Below, in pieces: positions 8,271 through 17,269 of a stretch of 64,000 nucleotides of DNA. This stretch comes from Pararhizobium_B sp963838155. GTDB lineage: Bacteria; Pseudomonadota; Alphaproteobacteria; Rhizobiales; Rhizobiaceae. The notes beneath the pieces are model-generated. The model was not told the DNA's origin, searched no databases, and saw only the letters and a program-made list of their open reading frames with translations. The translations under genes were made by a program, and so were the position numbers. The stretch's first letter is position 1, and the number at the start of each line of letters is the position of its first letter. The stretch is from NCBI GenBank assembly GCA_963838155.1, contig CAWIQE010000002.1, positions 62,001 to 126,000 of the forward strand, written 5' to 3'.

Positions 8271-8305
8271 AGCATGCCGCCAATTCCGTGAATCGGCGGC
8301 ATGCT
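8271..8305. terminator. Perfect 11-bp hairpin between convergent genes
   Basis: AGCATGCCGCC and GGCGGCATGCT are exact inverted copies around a 13-nt loop. It stands between the small plus-strand gene (stop 8134) and the minus-strand DUF302 gene (stop 8329), where a bidirectional terminator is expected. There is no U-tract. Confidence 0.55.
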
Positions 8306-8328
8306 CCCAATCGCACGCGCATGCGGGT

Positions 8329-8721
8329 TCAGATGCGCGATATCGCCTTCGCCAGCTTTTCGTGGACCGTGTTGGCGAACCGGGACAGTGTCTCGGCCCC
8401 TGCGGGCACGGGGATGGCCACCGGATTGTAGGCGCTCACCTCCACCGCACCCGGACCCGTCCGCCGCAGGATGACGTTGCAGGGCAGCATGACGCCGGTG
8501 CTCGGATCGGTCCGGGCAGCCTCCACGACCATTTGCGAACTGCAGGCGCCGAGGATCAGGTATCCGCCGCTGTCGATGCCAAGCTTCGCCTTCATCGTGG
8601 CGTTGACGTCGATTTCGCTGACCACGCCGAAGCCTTCCGCAGCGAGGGAGTCACGCGTGCGCCCGGCGATCGTGTCGAAATCCGCCGCTTCGAAACTGCG
8701 TTCGATGCTGTCGTAGGGCAT
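8329..8721 (-). CDS. DUF302 domain protein
   Basis: A 130-residue cytoplasmic protein that is almost entirely one DUF302 domain. Typical segments are LAAEGFGVVSEIDVNATMKA, YLILGACSSQMVVEA and VMLPCNVILRR, including the conserved Cys of GAC and PCN. The biochemical role of the family is unknown; DUF302 proteins often accompany stress or sulfur genes. It appears monocistronic, ending at a shared hairpin. Confidence 0.85.
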   Translation of the reverse strand: MPYDSIERSFEAADFDTIAGRTRDSLAAEGFGVVSEIDVNATMKAKLGIDSGGYLILGACSSQMVVEAARTDPSTGVMLPCNVILRRTGPGAVEVSAYNPVAIPVPAGAETLSRFANTVHEKLAKAISRI

Positions 8722-8947
8722 GGTCCTCCTCCGCGTACCTTTTCACGGCGCATAAAATGGGCGCAATCGACGCCGCCGTCATCGACCCCTTTTGGGTAGG
8801 GGCGGAAAAGCGGCGGTTCGATGGGTAACCGACGACGCACGCCGCGCCGGCATGTCGCGTTTTGGCCTTGCATCGGGCGGCGAACGTGCCAGAACTTCGG
8901 TTCCGGGGAAACGCCGGCCGGGATGCGAACGCGAAGGAGGATGCGGT

Positions 8948-11497
8948 ATGAGAGAGCATGCGAGAGCGGTCGTCATCGGCGGGGGCGTCGTCGGATGTTC
9001 GGTCCTCTACCACCTCGCCCGGGGCGGCTGGACCGACGCCGTCCTGATCGAGCGCTCCGAACTCACCTCCGGTTCGTCCTGGCACGCGGCCGGCGGCTTT
9101 CATACGCTCAACGGCGATCCCAACGTCGCCAAGCTCCAGGCCTACACGGTCAAGCTCTACAAGGAGATCGAGGAGCTCTCGGGACAATCCTGCGGGTTGC
9201 ATCTGACCGGCGGCGTCATGCTGGCCGACAGCCCCGAACGCATGGATTTCCTGCGCCTCGCCCATGCCAAGGGCCGCTACCTGGGCATGGAGACGGAACT
9301 CATCACGCCCTCCGAGGCGAAGGCCATGTTCCCGCTGATGGACGAGACGAACTTCGTCGGTGCGCTGTGGGACCCGGTGGAAGGCCATCTCGACCCCTCC
9401 GGCACCACCCACGCCTATGCCAGGGCCGCGCGCGCGCTCGGCGCGGAGATCGTGCTCAGGAACCGCGTCGTCGAGCTGACGCAGGAACCCGACGGCACAT
9501 GGCGCGTGGTCACCGAGCAAGGCACGATCATTGCCGAGCACGTCGTCAATGCCGGCGGTCTCTGGGCGCGGGAGGTCGGGCGCATGGCCGGCCTCGAGCT
9601 GCCGGTGCTCGCCATGGAGCATATGTATCTCCTGACCGAACCGATGCCCGAGGTCGAGGCCTTCAATGCCGAGACCGGACGGGAAATGGTCGGCGTGCTC
9701 GACTTCAAGGGTGAGATCTATACCCGCCAGGAGCGCAACGGCGTGCTGCTCGGCACCTACGAGAAGGCCTGCAAGCCCTGGTCGCCCGTGACGACGCCGT
9801 GGGACTTCGGACACGAGCTGCTGGCGCCCGACCTGGAGCGGATCGCGCCCTCGCTCGAGGTCGGCTTCCGGCACTTCCCCGGCATCGAGAATGCCGGCAT
9901 CAAGCAGATCATCAACGGACCGTTCACGTTCTCGCCGGACGGCAATCCGCTGGTCGGGCCGGTGCCGGGGCTCACCAACTACTGGACCGCATGTGCCGTG
10001 ATGGCCGGCTTCAGCCAGGGCGGCGGAGTCGGCCTGGCGCTGTCCGAATGGATGATCAACGGCGATCCCGGCGCCGATATCTGGGGCATGGACGTCGCCC
10101 GGTTCGGCGAATGGGCGACGCTCAGATACACCAACGCCAAGGTTCGGGAGAACTATTCGCGCCGCTTCTCGATCCGCTTTCCCAACGAGGAACTGCCCGC
10201 CGCCCGGCCGCAGCAGACGACGCCGCTCTACGACATCATGCGCTCTCGCGGCGCCGTGATGGGCGACAGCTGGGGCCTCGAGACGCCGCTGTGGTTCGCC
10301 CCCGACGGCGTCGAGCCGAGGGACGTCCTGTCCTACCACCGCTCCAACGACTTCGCCCATGTCGGCAACGAGGTGCGGGCCGTCAGGGAGCGCGTCGGCG
10401 TCACCGAGATCGCGAACTTCGCAAAGTACGCCGTCACCGGCGCCGGCGCGGAGGCGTGGCTCGGCCGGCTGATGACCAACACCATGCCGAAGCCGGGCCG
10501 CATCGTGCTCACGCCCATGCTGAACGCGCGCGGCAAGCTCATCGGCGACTTCACCATCGCCCGGGCCGACGACGGACGCTTCATGGTGTGGGGGTCCTCG
10601 GCGGCGCAGCGCTATCACATGCGCTGGTTCCGCGCGCACCTGCCCGCCGACGGCTCGGTGCGCGTCGACCGGCTCGACATGAAGCTGGTCGGGCTGTCGA
10701 TCGCCGGGCCGAGGTCGCGCGCCGTCCTGGAAAAGCTCGTCGACGAGGACGTGTCGAAGGGCGCCTTCCGGTTCATGGATTTCCGCGAAATGGCCGTGGC
10801 CGGCTGCCCGGCCATGGTCAATCGCATCACCTATACGGGCGATCTCGGCTACGAGATCTGGATGGAGCCCGCCTACCAGCGCAAGGTGTACCTGGCGATC
10901 CTGGAAGCCGGCGCGGAATTCGGCATCGCCGATTTCGGCATGCGGGCGCTCCTTTCCATGCGGCTCGAAAAGAACTTCCCCACCTGGTTCCGCGAACTCC
11001 GGCCGATCTACGGCCCCTTCGAGGCCGGGCTCGACCGGTTCGTGAAGCTCTCCGGAAACGACTTCATCGGCCGCGAGGCCGCCGCCCGGGAGCAGCGCGA
11101 GGGTCCGAAGCTGATGCGCGTCACCTTCGTCGTCGAGGCGACGGATGCCGACGTCATGGGGGACGAGCCCGTCTGGGCGAAGGTCGGCGACATAGACTAC
11201 GGCACGGTCGAGCCGCCGCACGGCTACGGCGCGAAGCGCTTCGGCCCGGACGGTGCGACGCCGGCGGAGGGAACGACGGGCATTCGCGACGGCGACTGGC
11301 GCGTCATCGGCTGGGTTACGTCCGGCGGCTATGCCCATCATGTCGGCAAATCCCTCGCGCAGGGCTACGTGCCGGCGGCGCTGGCGGCCGTTTCGGGCCC
11401 CGGCATGTTCGAAATCGAAATCCTCGGCCACCGGCGTCCGGCGACCATCGCGCCGGAACCGCTGTTCGACCCGTCAGGCGAGAAAATGCGGGGCTGA
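8948..11497 (+). CDS. FAD-dependent dimethylglycine/sarcosine dehydrogenase-like protein with GcvT domain
   Basis: An 849-residue two-part enzyme. The N-terminal DAO-type FAD domain (about residues 7-370) begins with VVIGGGVVGCSVLYHL and has the GSSWHAAGGF segment, whose His carries covalent FAD in mammalian dimethylglycine dehydrogenase. The C-terminal half (about 430-849) is a folate-binding aminomethyltransferase domain like GcvT (VGVTEIANFAKYAVTG, YTGDLGYEIWM) with its C-terminal barrel. Such enzymes oxidatively demethylate N-methyl glycines and pass the methyl as methylene-tetrahydrofolate. ATG 8948 follows GAAGGAGG by 7 nt and starts exactly at the Rossmann fold. No partner C1 genes are adjacent, so the substrate is not certain. 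Confidence 0.85.
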   Translation: MREHARAVVIGGGVVGCSVLYHLARGGWTDAVLIERSELTSGSSWHAAGGFHTLNGDPNVAKLQAYTVKLYKEIEELSGQSCGLHLTGGVMLADSPERMDFLRLAHAKGRYLGMETELITPSEAKAMFPLMDETNFVGALWDPVEGHLDPSGTTHAYARAARALGAEIVLRNRVVELTQEPDGTWRVVTEQGTIIAEHVVNAGGLWAREVGRMAGLELPVLAMEHMYLLTEPMPEVEAFNAETGREMVGVLDFKGEIYTRQERNGVLLGTYEKACKPWSPVTTPWDFGHELLAPDLERIAPSLEVGFRHFPGIENAGIKQIINGPFTFSPDGNPLVGPVPGLTNYWTACAVMAGFSQGGGVGLALSEWMINGDPGADIWGMDVARFGEWATLRYTNAKVRENYSRRFSIRFPNEELPAARPQQTTPLYDIMRSRGAVMGDSWGLETPLWFAPDGVEPRDVLSYHRSNDFAHVGNEVRAVRERVGVTEIANFAKYAVTGAGAEAWLGRLMTNTMPKPGRIVLTPMLNARGKLIGDFTIARADDGRFMVWGSSAAQRYHMRWFRAHLPADGSVRVDRLDMKLVGLSIAGPRSRAVLEKLVDEDVSKGAFRFMDFREMAVAGCPAMVNRITYTGDLGYEIWMEPAYQRKVYLAILEAGAEFGIADFGMRALLSMRLEKNFPTWFRELRPIYGPFEAGLDRFVKLSGNDFIGREAAAREQREGPKLMRVTFVVEATDADVMGDEPVWAKVGDIDYGTVEPPHGYGAKRFGPDGATPAEGTTGIRDGDWRVIGWVTSGGYAHHVGKSLAQGYVPAALAAVSGPGMFEIEILGHRRPATIAPEPLFDPSGEKMRG

Positions 11498-11526
11498 CAC
11501 CGGACCGGCAGCCCCTGCGTCGTCCT

Positions 11527-11626
11527 AGAGCCTGTCCGCGCTTCACGGAATCGGGGACAGGCTCTAGCTCATTGTTTCTACGCGCTTCCGGACGGAAAAC
11601 CGGTTTCCACTTTTCCTGGAAGCGCT
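11527..11626 (-). repeat. Gene-end element, hairpins B and A
   Basis: Hairpin B has the perfect 11-bp arms AGAGCCTGTCC and GGACAGGCTCT (11527-11565). Hairpin A (11582-11625) has outer arms GCGCTTCC and GGAAGCGC with inner GGAAAA/TTTTCC pairing. Read on the minus strand, A begins directly at the stop codon of the sufA-like gene and B follows. Other copies lie near 24.0, 31.6, 40.2, 43.4 and 52.4 kb. Confidence 0.8.
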
Positions 11627-12022
11627 CTATTCGGTCCTCACCACCGCGTCTCCGCGCGCGGCGAGCGCGGCCAAATCCGCCGGCTTCAGTTCCACCGATT
11701 CGCCGCAGCCGCAGGCCGACGTCTGGTTGGGGTTCCTGAAGACGAAGCCGGAGCGGATCTTCGTCACCTCGTAGTCCATCTCCGTGCCGAGCAGGAAGAG
11801 CACGGCCTCCGGGGCGACGTGCAGGGTCGCGCCGTCGTGCACGATCACGTCGTCCTTGCCGTTCTCCTCGCTCACGAGGTCGACGGTATACTCCATGCCG
11901 GCGCAACCGCCCTTCTTCACGCCGACGCGGATTCCGCTGGCGTCTCCGCCGGCATTGGCGACGATCGACTTGATACGGTCGGCAGCCGCGTCGGTCATTG
12001 TCATCACGGCAAAATTGCCCAT
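11627..12022 (-). CDS. sufA: A-type Fe-S carrier protein (SufA/IscA/HesB family)
   Basis: A 131-residue protein with the HesB fold and its three ligand cysteines, one in KKGGCAGMEY and the pair in TSACGCGES. A-type carriers accept clusters from SufBCD and pass them to apo-enzymes. The start at 12022 has GGAGAG upstream. It is the suf gene furthest downstream but is separated from sufT by the oppositely oriented ABC-membrane gene, so it needs its own promoter in the 180-bp gap at 12023-12202. A gene-end hairpin abuts its stop codon. It could also be named erpA or iscA. Confidence 0.88.
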   Translation of the reverse strand: MGNFAVMTMTDAAADRIKSIVANAGGDASGIRVGVKKGGCAGMEYTVDLVSEENGKDDVIVHDGATLHVAPEAVLFLLGTEMDYEVTKIRSGFVFRNPNQTSACGCGESVELKPADLAALAARGDAVVRTE

Positions 12023-12202
12023 ATGTATCTCTCCACTGCCGAAACCAAGGGATTCGGATTTTTCTACCAGGAATGTAGTGTCGGGGTGGCCCGAGGACAA
12101 CCGACCGAAGATGCTCCCGGTGCGGCGGCATCGGCTTACCGCCACCGGCCGAATGCCCGAAGACTTCGCCCCCACTTCATCGAGACCGGCATCGTTTCCA
12201 GA

Positions 12203-13240
12203 ATGCGTCTTTATCCCGAACCGCGCACCGTTCAAAGGACCGGCGACCATACGCCGTCCGCCTCCATCTGGGGCTACGTCAAGCGGATGACCGGCTGGCA
12301 CCAGCTGTTCGCCTGCCTGCTCGCGCTCGCCATCGCCGCGGTGGACGTCGCGCCGCTCGACCTGCAGAGGCGGATCGTCGACCATGCGGTGAAGGAGAAG
12401 GACATCCACCTTTTCGTCGTGCTGGCCTCCATCTACCTGGGCGTCGCCGTGCTTCACAAGGCGCTGAAGTTCGGCCTCGGCTTCTACCAGAACTGGATGA
12501 CGGAAAGCGCCGTCTTCTATACCCGGGCGCACATCTTCGAGATCTACGGGCATCACCTCGTCGAAAACGCCGCCGAAAACCGCGACAGCGGCACCGTCGT
12601 CTCGATCATAGGCTCGGAGACCGACAGCATCGGCGAATTCGTCGGCACCGCGATCTCGGAGGCTGCGATCAACATCGCGACGATGATCGGCGTGATCGGC
12701 TACATGCTGGTGATCGACATGCGGATCGCGCTGATCGGCATCCTGCTGCTCATTCCCCAGATCGTGCTGACACCGCTCGTTCAGCGAAAGCTGAACCGCC
12801 TGGTGGCCCTCAATGTCGGCCTGCTGCGCGCGCTCGGGCGGGACGTCTCGCATCTCTCCCAGGCCGGAAGCACGTCGGACCGCGCGCTCTGGCGCACCAT
12901 CTACCGCAACCGCATGATCCAGTCGCTGATCCGCAACGGCCTGAAGGCGGGCCTCAACTTCCTGAACGCTATGGCTCCGCTCGCCGTCCTGATCGTCGGC
13001 GGCTACCAGGTGATGCACGGCCAGACGACGATCGGCGTCATCCTCGCCTTCATATCGGGCTTCGACCGCATCTCCGAGCCGATCCGCAATCTCATCACCT
13101 TCTACCGCAACGCCCAGCAGGCCAATGTGCGCCACGCCATGATCGCGCGGTGGATGATCCGCGACATCCGCATCGGCGCGCCGAGGCCGAGCCTGGCGGA
13201 AGCGGCGACGGCGAAGGACGTGTCGCCGATAAGGGATTGA
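12203..13240 (+). CDS. ABC exporter transmembrane domain protein lacking an ATPase domain
   Basis: A 345-residue membrane protein. It has the type I ABC exporter membrane fold with about six hydrophobic segments (for example LFACLLALAIAAVDVAPLDL, AINIATMIGVIGYMLVIDM, IALIGILLLIPQIVL) and the coupling-loop-like YRNRMIQSLIRNGLKAGLNF. Exporter half-transporters have about 580 residues with a C-terminal nucleotide-binding domain. Here the frame ends 30-40 residues after the last membrane segment, and no Walker motif follows in any frame. It may pair with a separate ATPase or have another role. The start is not firm, since ATG 12203 lacks a clear ribosome site. Confidence 0.7.
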   Translation: MRLYPEPRTVQRTGDHTPSASIWGYVKRMTGWHQLFACLLALAIAAVDVAPLDLQRRIVDHAVKEKDIHLFVVLASIYLGVAVLHKALKFGLGFYQNWMTESAVFYTRAHIFEIYGHHLVENAAENRDSGTVVSIIGSETDSIGEFVGTAISEAAINIATMIGVIGYMLVIDMRIALIGILLLIPQIVLTPLVQRKLNRLVALNVGLLRALGRDVSHLSQAGSTSDRALWRTIYRNRMIQSLIRNGLKAGLNFLNAMAPLAVLIVGGYQVMHGQTTIGVILAFISGFDRISEPIRNLITFYRNAQQANVRHAMIARWMIRDIRIGAPRPSLAEAATAKDVSPIRD

Positions 13241-13259
13241 CGAGAACGGCGACCGGCGG

Positions 13260-13619
13260 TCAGTACCAGCCGATCGCCACCTGGGCTTCCTCGGACATGC
13301 GGTCGGGCGTCCAGGGCGGATCGAAGACCATGTTGACGTCGACGTCGGAAACGCCTTCCACGGCGCTGACGGCGTTCTGGACCCAGCCCGGCATCTCGCC
13401 GGCGACGGGGCAGCCGGGGGCGGTCAACGTCATGTCGATCCGCACCGAGCGGTCGTCCTCGATGTCGATCTTGTAGATCAGTCCCAGCTCGTAGATGTCG
13501 GCTGGAATCTCCGGATCGTAGACGGTTTTCAGGGCCGACACGATATCGTCCGTCAGCCGCGCCAGCTCTTCGCGCGGGATGACCAATTCCTCTTGCTCTG
13601 TACGAGCTTCTTCCGTCAT
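13260..13619 (-). CDS. sufT: SufT, DUF59/MIP18 family Fe-S assembly protein
   Basis: A 119-residue MIP18-family protein. It has the core segments LKTVYDPEIPADIYELGLIY and MTLTAPGCPVAGEMPGW, including the conserved DPE and TAPGCP motifs, and ends NMVFDPPWTPDRMSEEA. SufT assists Fe-S cluster maturation. It follows sufS by 14 bp on the same strand and is the last gene of the contiguous suf run. Confidence 0.9.
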   Translation of the reverse strand: MTEEARTEQEELVIPREELARLTDDIVSALKTVYDPEIPADIYELGLIYKIDIEDDRSVRIDMTLTAPGCPVAGEMPGWVQNAVSAVEGVSDVDVNMVFDPPWTPDRMSEEAQVAIGWY

Positions 13620-13633
13620 GGTGTTCGATTCCT

Positions 13634-14884
13634 TCACGAAAAGAACGTTCGCGCCTTGTCGAGCGCTTCGGCCAGAGCGTCCACTTCGCCGCGCGTGTTG
13701 TACATGCCGAAGGACGCCCTGCAGGTAGAGGTCACGCCGAAGCGTTTCAAGAGCGGGCTGGCGCAATGGGTTCCGGCGCGCACGGCCACGCCCGACCGGT
13801 CGATCACCATCGACACGTCGTGGGCGTGGATGCCCTCGATCTCGAAAGAGACGATGGCGCCCTTGCCGGGCGCGGTGCCGAAGATCCGCATGGACTCGAC
13901 GCCGGCCAGGCGCTCGTGGGCGTATTCGACCAGCGCCGCCTCGTGGGCGGCGATCGCCTCGCGCCCGACCGCCTGCATGTAGTCGAGCGCCGCGCCGAGA
14001 CCGATCGCCTGGACGATGGGCGGCGTTCCGGCCTCGAAGCGATGCGGCGGGTCGGCATAGGTGACCTCGTCGAGCGACACGTCCTGGATCATCTCGCCGC
14101 CGCCCTGGAAGGGACGCATCGCATCGAGCATCTCTTTCCTGCCGTAGAGGACGCCGATGCCCGATGGGCCGTAGACCTTGTGTCCGGTGAAGACGTACCA
14201 GTCGCAGCCGATGTCGCGGACGTCGACGGGCAGGTGCACCGCGCTCTGGCTGCCGTCGACGAGGACGGGGATGCCGCGCTCGTGGGCGATGCGGCAGACT
14301 TCCTTCACCGGGACGATCGTGCCGAGCACATTGGACATGTGCGTGATGGCCACCAGCTTGGTGCGCGGGGTCAGCGTCCTCTCGAAGTCCTCGAGGGAAA
14401 AGGAGCCGTCGTCGGCGACGGGCACCCAGTTCAGCCGCGCGCCCTGGCGTTCGCGGATGAAATGCCACGGCACGATGTTGGAGTGATGCTCCATGATCGT
14501 CAGGCAGATGTCGTCGCCCTCGCCGATATTGGGCATGCCCCAGCCATAGGCGACGGTGTTGATCGCTTCCGTCGTGTTCCGGGTAAAGACGATCTCGTCG
14601 CCGGAGCCGGCGTTCAGGAAGGACCGCACCTTCTCGCGCGCCGCCTCGTAGGCGTCGGTCGCCGCGTTCGACAGGAAATGGAGGCCGCGGTGGACGTTGG
14701 CGTATTCGTTGGCATAGGCGTTCGACACCGCGTCGATGACCGCCTGCGGCTTCTGTGCAGAGGCGCCGCTGTCGAGATAGACGAGCGGCTTGCCGTAGAC
14801 CTGGCGCGACAGGATCGGGAAATCCCGGCGGACCGCCTCGACGTCGTAGCGGTTGGTAAGCGTGGACCCATCCATGTCAGCCAT
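13634..14884 (-). CDS. sufS: Cysteine desulfurase SufS
   Basis: A 416-residue PLP enzyme that removes sulfur from cysteine for SufBCD. The PLP lysine is in VFTGHKVYGPSG (near 230), the His of the PLP site is in TIMEHHSNIVPWH, and the persulfide Cys is in RAGTHCASPLLKRFG, the short class II loop that marks SufS rather than IscS. The start (ATG 14884, or 14875 nine bases downstream) overlaps the end of sufD, so translation is coupled. A second, class I desulfurase heads the operon. Confidence 0.95.
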   Translation of the reverse strand: MADMDGSTLTNRYDVEAVRRDFPILSRQVYGKPLVYLDSGASAQKPQAVIDAVSNAYANEYANVHRGLHFLSNAATDAYEAAREKVRSFLNAGSGDEIVFTRNTTEAINTVAYGWGMPNIGEGDDICLTIMEHHSNIVPWHFIRERQGARLNWVPVADDGSFSLEDFERTLTPRTKLVAITHMSNVLGTIVPVKEVCRIAHERGIPVLVDGSQSAVHLPVDVRDIGCDWYVFTGHKVYGPSGIGVLYGRKEMLDAMRPFQGGGEMIQDVSLDEVTYADPPHRFEAGTPPIVQAIGLGAALDYMQAVGREAIAAHEAALVEYAHERLAGVESMRIFGTAPGKGAIVSFEIEGIHAHDVSMVIDRSGVAVRAGTHCASPLLKRFGVTSTCRASFGMYNTRGEVDALAEALDKARTFFS

Positions 14885-16154
14885 GCGCCTCCAGCCAGTG
14901 CGACACGACGCCTTCGAGGGCGGCGATCAGGCCCTCGTCGTTCAGTTCCTCCACCACCTCGGCGATGAAGGCATTGACGAGCATGGCGCGGGCCTTCTTC
15001 TCCGGCACGCCGCGCGACATCAGGTAGAACAGATGGTTGGCGTCGATGTCGGTCACGGTCGCGCCGTGGCCGCACTGCACGTCGTCGGCGAAGATCTCGA
15101 GCTCCGGCTTGGTCGAAAACTCGCCCTCGTCGCTGAGGAGCAGCGTGTTGCAGGCCATCTTGGCGTCCGTCTTCTGCGCTTTCGGCGCGACCCGGATCTG
15201 GCCCTGGAAGACGCCGCGCGCCCTGTCGAAGACGACGTTGCGCACGGTCTCCGTCGAGGTCGTGTCGGCGACTTCGTGGCCGAGCGACAGCGTCACGTCG
15301 GTATGGCTGTCGCCGCCGATCAGGTTGATGCCGCGCATCGTCAGGTCGGCGCCTTCGCCCTCGACCGTGCCGCGGATTTCCTGCCGGACCAGGTGCCCGC
15401 CGGCGTTGACGACGTAGAGCATGAGGCGCGCGCCGGCGCCCAGCCTGAGGTCGATGCGGCCGAAATGGCTGTCGCGCAGCCCCTGCTCCTGAAGCACGAT
15501 CCAGGTGACCTCGGCTCCCTCGCCGAGGCTGAGATCGGTGATGGACGACGTCAGGGCGTCCTCGCCCGACATCGCCCGATGACGCTCGACGACCGTCGCG
15601 CGGGCGTTCTCGCCCACCCTGGCGGGAAAGCGCGTGTGCGCCTGGCCGCCGCCGTGCAGGACCTGGATTTCCAGCGGTGCCGGGAGCGTCGCCCCCGCGG
15701 CGAGATCGAGATCCAGCCCGTCCGTGACGAACGCCCCGTTGATCCGTCCGACGGCATCGTCGTCGCCCTGCGCGGTCAGGAGCTTGACGACGCCCTCGTC
15801 GGCCAGCCGGTCGGCGAACGCCGCGGCGGCCAGGCCGTCCGGCAGGCTGCCCGTCGCATCCGCACGGCCGTTCGCGACGCGAAGCACCGTCGATCCCTCC
15901 ACCAGCGGCGCGAGCGCCGGCACGTCGCCGGAGGCCGCTTCGACCGGAACCTCGCGCAACAGCGTGCGAAGGTCCGTGTAGTGCCAGGCCTCGACGCGGC
16001 GGTTCGGAAGGCCGGACGCCTTCAGCTCGTCCATGAGGCGCCGGCGCATTGCGCCGACGGGTTCGCTGCCCGGGAGCGATGCGCTCCGGTCGGCGAAACT
16101 GTCGAAAAGCGCCTGTTCGGCCGCCGTCGCCGGCGGCTTCGTCTGCATGTTCAT
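14877..16154 (-). CDS. sufD: Fe-S assembly scaffold protein SufD
   Basis: A 425-residue protein with the SufBD beta-helix core; the C-terminal part includes AKMACNTLLLSDEGEFSTKP and DDVQCGHGATVTDIDANHLF. SufD partners SufB and SufC in the SufBC2D complex and helps iron entry. I chose ATG 16154 because AAGGAG lies upstream; an in-frame ATG at 16175 has no such site. It begins 31 bp after sufC and overlaps sufS. Confidence 0.93.
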   Translation of the reverse strand: MNMQTKPPATAAEQALFDSFADRSASLPGSEPVGAMRRRLMDELKASGLPNRRVEAWHYTDLRTLLREVPVEAASGDVPALAPLVEGSTVLRVANGRADATGSLPDGLAAAAFADRLADEGVVKLLTAQGDDDAVGRINGAFVTDGLDLDLAAGATLPAPLEIQVLHGGGQAHTRFPARVGENARATVVERHRAMSGEDALTSSITDLSLGEGAEVTWIVLQEQGLRDSHFGRIDLRLGAGARLMLYVVNAGGHLVRQEIRGTVEGEGADLTMRGINLIGGDSHTDVTLSLGHEVADTTSTETVRNVVFDRARGVFQGQIRVAPKAQKTDAKMACNTLLLSDEGEFSTKPELEIFADDVQCGHGATVTDIDANHLFYLMSRGVPEKKARAMLVNAFIAEVVEELNDEGLIAALEGVVSHWLEAHG

Positions 16155-16185
16155 GCGTGTTGCTCCTTCGCCCATCGCCGCCGCC

Positions 16186-16941
16186 TCAGGCCGCAGCGCC
16201 GATGATGTCGGCGTAGCCGTTTCGCTCGAGCTCGAGCGCCAGCGCCTTGTCGCCGGTCTTGATGACCTGGCCCCTGTAGAGCACGTGAACCGTGTCGGGC
16301 ACGATGTACTCCAGCAGCCGCTGGTAGTGGGTGATGACGACGATCGCCCGGTCCGGCGAGCGCAGGGCGTTGACGCCGTCCGCGACGATCTTCAGCGCGT
16401 CGATGTCGAGGCCGGAATCGGTCTCGTCGAGGACGCAGAGCCGCGGCTCCAGGAGCGCCATCTGCAGAATCTCGGCGCGCTTCTTCTCGCCGCCGGAGAA
16501 CCCGACGTTGAGCGGGCGCTTGAGCATGCCGGTGTCGATCTCCAGCTCGCCGGCGGCGGCACGCACCTTGCGCATGAAGTCCGGCGTCGTCAGCTCGCTC
16601 TCGCCGCGCGCCTTGCGCTGCTCGTTGAGAGCCGTCTTGAGGAACTGCATGGTGGCGACGCCCGGGATCTCGACCGGGTACTGGAAGGCGAGGAAGATGC
16701 CCTTCGCGGCACGCTCGGCGGGATCCAGCTCGAGGATGTTCTCGCCGTCGTAGAGGATCTCGCCCTCGGTGACCTCGTAATCCTCGCGGCCCGCCAGCAC
16801 ATAGGAGAGCGTCGACTTGCCGGAGCCGTTCGGCCCCATGATGGCGGCGACCTCGCCGGCTTTGACCGAGAGGTTCAGCCCGCGGATGATCTCGGTGCCG
16901 TCCTCGGCGATGCGGGCATGGAGGTTCTTGATTTCAAGCAT
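16186..16941 (-). CDS. sufC: Fe-S assembly ATPase SufC
   Basis: A 251-residue ABC-type ATPase of the SufBC2D scaffold. Walker A is GPNGSGKST, the signature is FSGGEKKRAEI and Walker B with switch is LCVLDETDSGLD. The SufC-typical GIFLAFQYPVEIPGV Q-loop is present. It starts with AGGGAAG upstream. Unlike the tight spacing downstream, it lies 328 bp from the GIY-YIG gene and 724 bp from sufB, so it either relies on readthrough from sufB or has its own promoter in the repeat-rich gap. Confidence 0.95.
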   Translation of the reverse strand: MLEIKNLHARIAEDGTEIIRGLNLSVKAGEVAAIMGPNGSGKSTLSYVLAGREDYEVTEGEILYDGENILELDPAERAAKGIFLAFQYPVEIPGVATMQFLKTALNEQRKARGESELTTPDFMRKVRAAAGELEIDTGMLKRPLNVGFSGGEKKRAEILQMALLEPRLCVLDETDSGLDIDALKIVADGVNALRSPDRAIVVITHYQRLLEYIVPDTVHVLYRGQVIKTGDKALALELERNGYADIIGAAA

Positions 16942-17092
16942 TTCGGCTTCCCTGAACTGACGGCGCAGCGCTTGGCCGCTGCCGGATTGAAAAAACGCCT
17001 TGCCGGAAGAGGCAGTTTCCCGTGGCCTTCTCCCGTGGATGTGCCCTTTCGCTCATACGCAGCCGCCCTCGGTCGTCGGCTCCCGCGCGGTA

Positions 17093-17224
17093 GATCCTCG
17101 CCACAAGGGCGAGGATGACGGCGAATGGAGAAGTCCGGAGCCGACATCGTCGGGAAGCTCGCTTCGCGGTTCGGCCGTCCAAACCACGGGGAACGTCATC
17201 CTCGGGCTTGTCCCGAGGATCTGC
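17093..17224. repeat. Palindrome family C, pair with GATGAC ends facing inward
   Basis: Two hairpins stand about 75 bp apart: GATCCTCGCCACAAGGGCGA... (17093-17119) and GTCATCCTCGGGCTTGTCCC... (17195-17224), each with an 8-9 bp stem and a 4-nt loop. The same two hairpins, with the opposite mutual orientation, occur near 31.4 and 43.6 kb. They fill most of the otherwise gene-free sufC upstream gap (16942-17269), 46 bp past the stop of the GIY-YIG gene. Nothing else is recognisable in this gap. Confidence 0.8.
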
Positions 17225-17269
17225 CCAGGTTTCTCCCACTCGGCGTCCGCCGGACGCCACGGTCTCTCA

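Noticed and set aside
8103..8291. Possible second small gene after GAGGAGG at 8143-8149
   Set aside because: The base triplet at the right distance is ATT, the ATG upstream lies inside the preceding gene, and the frame ends in the terminator loop with Arg-rich, non-protein-like composition.
8651..11431. Minus-strand open frame of 926 codons opposite the dehydrogenase gene
   Set aside because: A shadow frame with His/Arg/Ala bias and no domain. The plus-strand gene has full FAD and GcvT motifs.
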